Positions 1-5,188 of a stretch of DNA of 6,752 nucleotides are shown piece by piece. The translations under genes were made by a program, and so were the position numbers. The DNA is taken from positions 1 to 6,752 of the forward strand of contig JACRKI010000009.1 of assembly GCA_016215305.1 (NCBI GenBank), given 5' to 3'. The DNA comes from Candidatus Woesearchaeota archaeon (GTDB lineage Archaea > Nanobdellota > Nanobdellia > Woesearchaeales > DSVV01). The notes below the pieces were generated by a model. It saw only the letters and a list, made by a program, of their open reading frames with translations. It had not been told where the DNA came from and made no database searches. The stretch's first letter is position 1. Each line of letters begins with the position of its first letter.

Positions 1-2
1 AA

Positions 3-215
3 GAAAAAACAAAAGGCGGGATTTACATTCCAGAATCCGCGCAGGAAAAAAGCCAGGAAGGAACTGTTGTCGCAGTCCCACAAATGGACAAATGCCCTCT
101 CGCAGTTGGCGATGTTGTTCTTTATGAAAGTTTTGCAGGAACTGAAATCACGCAGAACGGAGAAACACTTGTGGTTCTCAAATTAGAAGATATTCTCGCA
201 AAGATGAAATCTTAA
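3..215 (+). CDS. groES: GroES co-chaperonin (10 kDa), 3' part only
   Basis: The frame is open from the window edge and gives 70 residues ending in TAA; the start and roughly the first quarter of the protein lie outside the window. GroES forms the heptameric lid of the GroEL folding chamber in the cytoplasm. Seen here are the end of the mobile loop with its hydrophobic GroEL-binding tripeptide (GGIYIPESA), the EGTVVAVP strand, the AVGDVVLY segment, FAGTEI, and the LEDILAKM C-terminus typical of the family. The stretch between VVAVP and VGDVV is shorter than in Escherichia coli GroES, so the roof loop looks reduced. It is followed on the same strand by groEL, the usual partner, but 173 nt away rather than tightly coupled. 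A hairpin of the dispersed family overlaps its stop codon. The identification is by motif recognition. Confidence 0.93.
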   Translation, partial: EKTKGGIYIPESAQEKSQEGTVVAVPQMDKCPLAVGDVVLYESFAGTEITQNGETLVVLKLEDILAKMKS

Positions 216-252
216 CATTCGCACTCACTTCGCTCGTGCTCATGAAGGATTT
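207..252 (+). repeat. Dispersed hairpin, copy 1, overlapping the groES stop
   Basis: The outer stem is AAATCTT (207-213) against AGGATTT (246-252), with one G-T wobble. Next comes CAT (216-218) against ATG (242-244), a symmetric TC/TC internal loop (219-220 and 240-241), GCAC (221-224) against GTGC (236-239), a second TC/TC mismatch (225-226 and 234-235) and a TTC tip at 229-231. It ends in TTTT at 250-253. It has the same plan as the elements at 346-384 and 2805-2853. The stop codon of groES (213-215) lies inside the left arm. By position it probably acts as the groES transcription terminator or as an mRNA 3'-end stabiliser; that role is inferred. Because it contains G-T wobbles, it folds better as a plus-strand transcript than as the minus-strand one. 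Confidence 0.75.
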
Positions 253-345
253 TAAGAATAACTGAAGCAGAAAAGAAAAACAAAAGAAAACTAAAAAAAA
301 ACAAAACAGGGTGAACAAAATCAACATTTTAATCGTTACTGAAGT

Positions 346-384
346 AAAAATTCTTCATGAACGCAGTGAATGTTAGAATTTTTT
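346..384 (+). repeat. Dispersed hairpin, copy 3, abutting the groEL start
   Basis: The outer stem is AAAAATTCT (346-354) against AGAATTTTT (375-383), nine perfect pairs. Then follow CAT (356-358) against ATG (370-372), a GA/GA internal loop (359-360 and 368-369), AC (361-362) against GT (366-367), and a GCA tip. The T-run is 379-384, and the groEL ATG begins five bases later. Read on the minus strand, it matches copies 1 and 2 (CAT, TC, inner stem, TC, ATG), so it lies inverted relative to them. Its C-G to T-A change in the outer stem (ATTCT/AGAAT against ATCCT/AGGAT) is compensatory. Sitting directly before a start codon, it could attenuate read-through from groES or structure the groEL leader; this is inference. 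Confidence 0.72.
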
Positions 385-388
385 AAAA

Positions 389-2035
389 ATGGCAAAACAA
401 ATCATCTTCAATCAAGACGCACGCACTAAACTTCTCGCAGGAGTCGATAAACTCGCAAACACCGTCAAAGTCACTCTCGGACCAAAAGGAAAAAATGTGA
501 TTCTCGGAAAAAGCTTCGGCAGTCCAACAGTCATCAATGATGGCGTGACTATCGCAAAAGAAATTGATTTGGATGATCCTTTCGAAAACATGGGCGCACA
601 GCTTGTCAAAGAAGTTGCCTCCAAAACACAGGATGTCGCAGGAGACGGAACAACAACAGCAACTGTGCTCGCGCAAGCGCTTATTCGTGAAGGCTTGAAA
701 AACATTGCGGCAGGCGCGAATTCTGTTGATGTCAAAAAAGGAATTGAAAAAGCAACAGCTGCTGTTGTCAAAACAATCAAGGCAAAAAGCATTGAAGTCA
801 AAACAAAAGACAAAATCCTGCAAGTCGCGACCATTTCCGCAAACAACGACGAAGAAATTGGATTATTGATCGCAAACGCAATGGAAAAAGTCGGCCACAA
901 TGGCGTGATTACTGTCGAAGAAGCAAAATCAATGGAAACAACGCTTGATGTTGTTGAAGGCATGCAATTTGACCGCGGCTATCTGAGTCCATACATGGTC
1001 ACTGACGCTGAGAAGATGGAAGCAACTCTCGAGGAACCGTACATTTTATTGTTCAACAAAAAAATCAGCAAAATGAAAGACCTTGTTCCTGTTTTAGAAG
1101 CAGTCGCGCAGGAAGGCAAACCTCTTTTTATCATCTGCGAAGACATTGAAGGAGAAGCATTGGCAACTATTGTGCTCAACATTTTGCGCGGCGCAATCAA
1201 AGTGCTCGCTGTCAAAGCTCCAGGATTTGGCGACGATCAAAAAGCAATGCTTGAAGATCTCGCAATCCTGACAGGCGCACAAGTCATTAACGAAGAAAAA
1301 GGAATGAAGTTAGAGTTAGCGAATATTTCCCATCTTGGCCGCGCGAAAAAAATCAAAGTGGACAAGGAAAAAACAGTGATTGTCGAAGGCATGGGAAACA
1401 AAGCAGTCCTGCAAAAACGCGTTGCGCAACTTCATGTACAGGCAAACGCAACAGATTCTGAATATGACAAAAAGGATATTCTCAAACGTGTTGCAAAATT
1501 ATCTGGCGGTGTTGCCGTGATCAATGTTGGCGCAGCGACTGAAACAGAATTGAAGGAGAAAAAATCCCGCGTTGATGACGCGTTACACGCGACTCGCGCA
1601 GCTGTTGAAGAAGGCGTTGTTGTCGGCGGCGGCATTACCTTATTTAGATCACTTCCTGCACTTGAAGGATTGAAACTCGACAACGATGATCAGAAAACTG
1701 GCGTCGCGATTGTGCGCCGAGCATTGGAAGAACCTTTGCGCCAAATCGCAGTCAACGCAGGCATGGACGCGGGCGTGATTGTGGAACGACTTCAAAAAAC
1801 TGAATATAATTTCGGATACAACGCTCGCACAGATGAAATCTGCGATCTCTTTGCGGCTGGAGTTATTGATCCAACCAAGGTTTGTCGCAGCGCATTGCAG
1901 AACGCAGCATCCATCGCAGGCATGATATTAACCACTGAAGCGCTTGTTGGCGACGCTCCTGATGAGAAAAAGAAAGATGCAGGAATGCCAATGGGCGGTA
2001 TGGGAATGGGCATGCCGGGTATGGGAATGATGTAG
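389..2035 (+). CDS. groEL: Group I chaperonin GroEL (Hsp60, 60 kDa)
   Basis: The full-length 548-residue protein has the family's normal size. GroEL forms a double heptameric ring that folds proteins in an ATP-driven cycle with GroES in the cytoplasm. Visible are the N-terminal TLGPKGKNV and NDGVTIAKEI segments, the nucleotide-binding GDGTTTAT motif with Asp86 (E. coli Asp87), the apical substrate-binding face with Tyr198, Tyr202, Met203 (Phe in E. coli) and Leu236, APGFGD (277-282), the catalytic Asp397 in RVDDALHATRAAVEEG (E. coli Asp398), and VGGG (412-415). The C-terminal tail is the Gly/Met-rich type (533-548). The ATG at 389 gives the conserved MAKQIIF start. There is no Shine-Dalgarno sequence and no TATA box at -26; the nearest candidate is ATTTTAAT at 326-333, so either the leader contains part of hairpin copy 3 or the gene is read from groES. 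Base and codon use look like the neighbours, so the gene is long resident even if originally bacterial. Confidence 0.98.
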   Translation: MAKQIIFNQDARTKLLAGVDKLANTVKVTLGPKGKNVILGKSFGSPTVINDGVTIAKEIDLDDPFENMGAQLVKEVASKTQDVAGDGTTTATVLAQALIREGLKNIAAGANSVDVKKGIEKATAAVVKTIKAKSIEVKTKDKILQVATISANNDEEIGLLIANAMEKVGHNGVITVEEAKSMETTLDVVEGMQFDRGYLSPYMVTDAEKMEATLEEPYILLFNKKISKMKDLVPVLEAVAQEGKPLFIICEDIEGEALATIVLNILRGAIKVLAVKAPGFGDDQKAMLEDLAILTGAQVINEEKGMKLELANISHLGRAKKIKVDKEKTVIVEGMGNKAVLQKRVAQLHVQANATDSEYDKKDILKRVAKLSGGVAVINVGAATETELKEKKSRVDDALHATRAAVEEGVVVGGGITLFRSLPALEGLKLDNDDQKTGVAIVRRALEEPLRQIAVNAGMDAGVIVERLQKTEYNFGYNARTDEICDLFAAGVIDPTKVCRSALQNAASIAGMILTTEALVGDAPDEKKKDAGMPMGGMGMGMPGMGMM

Positions 2036-2058
2036 TTTTTTTGTTTTTTAAGAAAAAA
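2036..2058. terminator. Bidirectional T/A-tract terminator between groEL and rpoF
   Basis: Immediately after the groEL TAG come seven T, a G and six T (2036-2049). After AAG, six A (2053-2058) follow, which is a T6 run on the minus strand just past the rpoF stop. The six T (2044-2049) and six A can also pair around AAG. Archaeal RNA polymerase terminates at T-runs, so this short gap can end transcription from both converging genes. Confidence 0.75.
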
Positions 2059-2059
2059 T

Positions 2060-2449
2060 CTATTCTGCAGCAACTTCAGCAGGCGCTTCTTCTTTCTTCT
2101 TTGGCACTTCTGCATATTCACCAATCAATGCTGCTACCTTCTTGACATTCTCTGCAGTGACAGAAATATTCAATCCGGAGAAAACAGTTTTCACGCCTTC
2201 TGCTGTGCGCGGCATAATATCAATCAGCTTCTGCACTTGCGCTTCTTTCACTCGCGGAATTTCCAACGCTTCTAATTTTCCCTTTAATTCTTTTGCGCTC
2301 TTTGGCTTGATGGTGCTAATCGCTTACAGATATTCCGCTGTTTTCTTCGCGCGAAAATTCAATTCTGTATCTCTCTCTTTGATTTTCTTGAGCATTTCCT
2401 TGACTTCCACAATGTTTAATGGAAATTCTTCAACAACTTGAGGATTCAT
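2060..2449 (-). pseudogene. rpoF: RNA polymerase subunit Rpo4/RpoF, interrupted by an in-frame TAA
   Basis: Reading from the ATG at 2449 gives 129 codons plus a final TAG. Codon 42 is TAA (2324-2326); no frame change is needed on either side. Residues 1-41 (MNPQVVEEF start, IVEVKEMLKK, RAKKTAEYL) and 43 onward (AISTIKPKSAKELKGKL, then EIPRVKEAQVQKLIDIMP) match the layout of archaeal Rpo4, whose N-terminal part binds Rpo7 and whose C-terminal part is an HRDC-like helical domain. With Rpo7 it forms the stalk of RNA polymerase. The tail is a Lys/Glu/Ala-rich extension. The position directly after rpl21e is the usual archaeal order. A single C-to-T change (CAA, Gln, to TAA) would explain the stop. 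The alternatives are a sequencing or consensus error, a real nonsense allele, or restart at the TTG at 2266, which lacks a convincing ribosome site. TAA, TAG and TGA all end other genes here, so recoding is not indicated. Confidence 0.85.
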
Positions 2450-2456
2450 TTTTGCG

Positions 2457-2460
2457 CTCC
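2457..2460 (-). promoter_or_regulatory. Shine-Dalgarno-like GGAG before rpoF
   Basis: On the minus strand GGAG lies seven bases before the rpoF ATG at 2449, within the 24-base gap after the rpl21e stop. It supports that ATG as the start and fits translation from the middle of a shared mRNA. The leaderless first genes of the units in this window have no such motif. Confidence 0.5.
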
Positions 2461-2473
2461 GTGATTCTCTTTC

Positions 2474-2767
2474 TTATGCCATTCGTTTCAAATGAACAGG
2501 ATGGACAATCAAATTCTTCGCTTTTCCCTGATCGCTAATCTGAACAATATAACAGCTTCCCTGCTTTCCCTTGATAACGCCAGGATAGCCGTGGAATCTT
2601 GCATGATACATTCCTTTCTGGACAGCTGGTTCCACTTTCAAGAGGACGCGTTGTCCTTCTGGAATCTGCTGGAAGTAGCGTGTCAAGCTGATTTTCCCAT
2701 GTTCTTTAGGATTCTTTCTGAATGTCTTTCTTGTTCGCGAGCGGGATCCGCCAAATCTTGTGGTCAT
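2474..2767 (-). CDS. rpl21e: Large-subunit ribosomal protein eL21 (L21e)
   Basis: The 97-residue basic protein is the normal size for archaeal eL21, a component of the large ribosomal subunit found in archaea and eukaryotes but not bacteria. Recognisable features are the Arg/Lys-rich N-terminus (FGGSRSRTRKTFRK), ISLTRYFQQ, the EGQRVLLKVEPAVQKGM segment, and the SH3-like core HGYPGVIKGKQGSCYIVQI, followed by a Lys-rich C-terminus ending HLKRMA. The ATG at 2767 is chosen because a TATA box is centred 27 bases upstream, placing the transcript start at or next to the ATG. Another ATG at 2774 is out of frame. It is the first gene of a two-gene unit with rpoF, 24 bases downstream. Confidence 0.96.
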   Translation of the reverse strand: MTTRFGGSRSRTRKTFRKNPKEHGKISLTRYFQQIPEGQRVLLKVEPAVQKGMYHARFHGYPGVIKGKQGSCYIVQISDQGKAKNLIVHPVHLKRMA

Positions 2768-2789
2768 AGTCCATGAGAAAAGGAGGTTG

Positions 2790-2798
2790 TTTTTAAAT
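2790..2798 (-). promoter_or_regulatory. TATA box of the rpl21e-rpoF unit
   Basis: On the minus strand this reads ATTTAAAAA, centred about 27 bases upstream of the rpl21e ATG. This is the spacing of an archaeal TATA box to the transcription start and implies a leaderless or nearly leaderless mRNA. It lies just past the T-run of the hairpin at 2805-2853, so promoter and upstream terminator are neatly separated. Confidence 0.65.
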
Positions 2799-2804
2799 GT
2801 TTTT

Positions 2805-2853
2805 AAAAAATCCTTACATTCGCGCGCTTCGCGTGCTCATGGAGGATTTTTTT
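2805..2853 (-). terminator. Dispersed hairpin, copy 2; likely lysS terminator
   Basis: This is the longest and cleanest member of the three-copy family. The outer stem is six A plus TCCT (2805-2814) against AGGA plus six T (2843-2852), ten perfect pairs. Then come CAT (2817-2819) against ATG (2839-2841), a TC/TC internal loop (2820-2821 and 2837-2838), GCGCGC (2822-2827) against GCGTGC (2831-2836) and a TTC tip. As the outer stem starts with an A-run and ends with a T-run, either strand's transcript ends in a U-run. It lies between the lysS stop (2877) and the rpl21e TATA box, so on the minus strand it most likely ends the lysS transcript. The role is inferred from shape and position. Confidence 0.78.
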
Positions 2854-2876
2854 GTGAGAAAATCAATTTGTTTTCT

Positions 2877-4520
2877 CTACACACTCTTCAACAACACAAT
2901 CGCCTTCTCTTTAATCTCAATCAAGAACGCAGCTAATTTTGGTCCGCGCTCTTTGCCAATCAACACCTTATACGCGGCTTGAAAGAAATCAGCAGGATTG
3001 AGATTGTGATTCTTCAAAATAATATAACACTCTTCATGGAAATCCTTGTCTTCCCATTCTTTCTCTCCAAGCCGCTTCGCAACGTCACGCAGCGCCGCTT
3101 TTTGTTCTTTGGTGAGCTGCGCCCGCACTTCTTCAGAAACATGCTTATTGATGCTGAACTTGAAATCCTCTGGCGCGTATTTTTCCAGCCAATTCTTGAC
3201 GCAATTCGCGCGCATTTCAAGACGATCTTTATCTTCTTTGTTTTTTAACTGCGCTTTGAAATAATGAATTGTTTTTTCCACATCCATCTCATTCTGCTGA
3301 AGCACGTTTGTCAAATGACGAAAGCCCGGCTGATACGGCATTGCTTTTTGCACTTTTCCTTCATGCACGCACGAGAGTTCGTAAATTCTTTTTTGATTCG
3401 CAAACTCTTTTTCACTGACATCTTTAAACTCGCCAAAATAAATTCGCTCGCACTTATCGAAATCTTCATGGAGTTTAATGACATCCGCGTCAAACGAAAT
3501 CGCAAATTCCGCGCTTGGTCTTGTGCCAGCAAACAGCCAACGAACTATTTGCGGTTCATAGATTTCCAGACAATCATTGAGCGTGATGACTTCTCCTGTA
3601 CTTGAAGAAATTTTTCCAGCGCCGCCTTTAATGCTGATAAAATTATACATGTGATACACTGGCGCTTCCCAGTTAAAGAGCTTCACAATCTCTTTTCCCG
3701 TATCAAAACTGCCGCCAACAGTTGAGTGATCTTTTCCCCCTGGTTCAAAATCAACTTTTTCCCACGACCAGCGCATTGGCCAGTCAATTCTCCAAAGAAG
3801 TTTGACATTTCCTGATTTGTATATATCAGTATGCTCTGTTGTGCCATCCTCAAGCTCATAGGAAATGGTGTGTTTGCCATCCCACCGCAGATTTTCCACT
3901 TTGTCTGTTTTGTCTTTCAATGAAAATACTGTCACAGGAAGCCAGGTTTCTTCGAGCGGCTCTTCTCTAAACTTGTCAAGAATTGCTTTTATTTTATCTT
4001 TGTTTTTCAACGCGTGCAAGATCTGTTCTGCATATTCTCCTGCGCGATATTTTTTGCTTTGATACAAAAACTCTGCATGAATCCCTACCTTTTTGAGTGC
4101 TTCTTCCACTTCCGCTTCATGATGGCGAGCGTAGGATTCTTCTTTGCCAAATGGATCAGGCACATCCACAATGGATTTTCGCAGATAGGATTTGAGCATT
4201 TCCTGATTTGGCATGTTTACAGGAACTTTTCTGAACACATCATAATCATCCCAGGAATAAATAAATCTGACTTTCTTTCCTCTGCTTCGCAACGCTCTTG
4301 CTATCAATTCTGTTGTGATGATTTCCCTGAAATTGCCAATATGGACTGTTCCGCTTGGCGTAATACCTGACGCAACTGTGTAATTGGGTTTATCTCCTTT
4401 CTGCTGGATCACTCGCTCCGCGACCTGATCTGCCCAATGGAGAATGTTATTCTTGTCTCTCTCTTTATCATGCATTTCTTTCTTCTCTTTTTGTTTCTGC
4501 TCTTGCTGTTCTTTTGTCAT
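2877..4520 (-). CDS. lysS: Class I lysyl-tRNA synthetase (LysRS-I)
   Basis: This 547-residue enzyme attaches lysine to tRNA-Lys using ATP in the cytoplasm. It is the class I form common in archaea and unrelated to the class II LysRS of most bacteria. A charged Lys/Glu/Gln-rich extension of about 25 residues precedes the Rossmann catalytic core. The HIGH signature is HIGN at 60-63 (TPSGTVHIGNFREI), and the second ATP-binding signature is KISSS at 303-307 (GGAGKISSSTGEV). Between them lie WRIDWPMRW (243-251), FEPGGKDHS (258-266) and GGSFDTG (269-275), all typical. The C-terminal half (about 350-547) is the helical anticodon-binding part. Odd: the inserted segment before WRIDWP, where many archaeal relatives carry Cys pairs of a zinc ribbon, has no cysteine (residues about 190-260). 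The start ATG overlaps the stop of the upstream membrane-protein gene by ATGA, indicating coupled translation. Confidence 0.97.
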   Translation of the reverse strand: MTKEQQEQKQKEKKEMHDKERDKNNILHWADQVAERVIQQKGDKPNYTVASGITPSGTVHIGNFREIITTELIARALRSRGKKVRFIYSWDDYDVFRKVPVNMPNQEMLKSYLRKSIVDVPDPFGKEESYARHHEAEVEEALKKVGIHAEFLYQSKKYRAGEYAEQILHALKNKDKIKAILDKFREEPLEETWLPVTVFSLKDKTDKVENLRWDGKHTISYELEDGTTEHTDIYKSGNVKLLWRIDWPMRWSWEKVDFEPGGKDHSTVGGSFDTGKEIVKLFNWEAPVYHMYNFISIKGGAGKISSSTGEVITLNDCLEIYEPQIVRWLFAGTRPSAEFAISFDADVIKLHEDFDKCERIYFGEFKDVSEKEFANQKRIYELSCVHEGKVQKAMPYQPGFRHLTNVLQQNEMDVEKTIHYFKAQLKNKEDKDRLEMRANCVKNWLEKYAPEDFKFSINKHVSEEVRAQLTKEQKAALRDVAKRLGEKEWEDKDFHEECYIILKNHNLNPADFFQAAYKVLIGKERGPKLAAFLIEIKEKAIVLLKSV

Positions 4521-5101
4521 TTGAGTTTTTTAAATCCTTTCTTTAGAAAAACATTATTTGGGACATAGAACGTATCTCCATTCTCCGCAATTACTTTCAC
4601 ATCTGTCCACGTGAGCTCCTCTACTTTGCCTTTTACTGTCTCCACGACAATCATATCATGCGGACGGATTCGTTTGTATATTCTAAAGCCATCAATATAA
4701 TTAGGAATAAAATCTTTTGTGGCGAGAACAATAGAAATGAGAATGATGCAGATAATGCCTAAACTCATCACTTCTACAATTATTCCTGAAAGACCAAGAA
4801 CATTCAATGCCATGACAATTGTCATGAAATAGAATCCGATGGAGAGGACTCCACTAAGAAACTGTTCGACACGGAAACTTGTTCCAGTCAATTCTTTCCA
4901 TCGTCCATTAATGTCCATCGCATGCAGGAACCATTGCAGTGTTTTTCCGACAAGTTTTCCCGCGATAAATCCAATAAGTATCACAACCAGCGCAACGACA
5001 GTTTTGGAAAGAACTGGCCGCACCAGATCCAGAAGATACTGCCCTTTACTCTGCGCATCAAGAATTGATGTTGGTTCTACTGATTCATCAAGTATTCCCA
5101 T
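4517..5101 (-). CDS. Small MscS-like mechanosensitive channel family protein
   Basis: This predicted membrane protein has 194 residues when read from the ATG at 5101. Three hydrophobic segments are seen at about 31-55, 81-105 and 106-127. They are followed by the MscS-type linker (FIPNYIDGFRIYKRIRPHD, 131-149) and a beta domain (IVVETVKGKVEELTWTDV and GDTFYVPNNVF). The third helix plus beta domain is the core of MscS channels, which open under membrane tension to release solutes. The C-terminal alpha/beta vestibule of E. coli MscS (286 residues) is missing; the protein ends about ten residues after the PNNVF motif. The start at 5101 is preferred because a TATA box lies 26-27 bases upstream. 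The longer frame from 5161 would begin inside the opposite glyA TATA box and adds 20 residues with no membrane or family feature. Its stop overlaps the lysS start (ATGA). Channel activity is inferred from family resemblance. Confidence 0.82.
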   Translation of the reverse strand: MGILDESVEPTSILDAQSKGQYLLDLVRPVLSKTVVALVVILIGFIAGKLVGKTLQWFLHAMDINGRWKELTGTSFRVEQFLSGVLSIGFYFMTIVMALNVLGLSGIIVEVMSLGIICIILISIVLATKDFIPNYIDGFRIYKRIRPHDMIVVETVKGKVEELTWTDVKVIAENGDTFYVPNNVFLKKGFKKLK

Positions 5102-5123
5102 GGGAGTGTTTGAATGGTTCTGA

Positions 5124-5131
5124 TTTATAAA
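5124..5131 (-). promoter_or_regulatory. TATA box of the MscS-like gene and lysS
   Basis: TTTATAAA reads the same on both strands and is centred 26-27 bases upstream of the minus-strand ATG at 5101. This points to a leaderless transcript covering the membrane-protein gene and lysS. It is 28 bases from the glyA TATA box, forming a compact divergent promoter region. Confidence 0.68.
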
Positions 5132-5159
5132 AGTTGAGGGAGAATTGAAACAACAAACC

Positions 5160-5167
5160 ATTTAAAG
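5160..5167 (+). promoter_or_regulatory. TATA box of glyA
   Basis: ATTTAAAG is centred about 26 bases upstream of the glyA ATG at 5189 and is preceded by the A/C-rich AACAAACC, a plausible TFB-recognition flank. There is no Shine-Dalgarno motif between it and the ATG. The spacing implies that transcription starts at the ATG. Confidence 0.68.
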
Positions 5168-5188
5168 CTTTCAACATTGCTTTTTTTC

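Noticed and set aside
213..253. A CIRCE-like heat-shock operator near groES/groEL (GCACTC is present)
   Set aside because: CIRCE needs TTAGCACTC and GAGTGCTAA nine bases apart. Only a fragment matches, and the site lies after groES within the hairpin family.
311..376. A GTG-started 21-residue frame just upstream of groEL, a possible leader peptide
   Set aside because: Its second half is the translation of hairpin copy 3, there is no real ribosome site, and GTG starts in A/T-rich DNA are common by chance.
412..963. Long minus-strand frames opposite groEL, lysS and glyA
   Set aside because: These are shadows of highly conserved genes. Their products are low-complexity or Cys/Ser/Phe-rich and match no family.
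2324..2326. Recoding of the rpoF stop (pyrrolysine, selenocysteine or an alternative code)
   Set aside because: Pyrrolysine uses TAG and selenocysteine uses TGA. TAA also ends groES and rpl21e normally in this window.
2142..2441. A 99-codon plus-strand frame opposite rpoF
   Set aside because: It is antisense to the recognisable Rpo4 sequence with no promoter or family match. Its openness follows from the codon composition of rpoF.
2797..2982. A 61-codon plus-strand frame with AGGAGG (2781-2786) ten bases upstream of its ATG
   Set aside because: It simply reads through hairpin copy 2 and then runs antisense into the lysS 3' end. The AGGAGG lies in the rpl21e leader region, and the product resembles nothing.
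5102..5161. A longer start for the MscS-like gene at 5161
   Set aside because: That ATG lies inside the glyA TATA box, while the ATG at 5101 has its own TATA box at the right distance. The extra 20 residues look non-coding.
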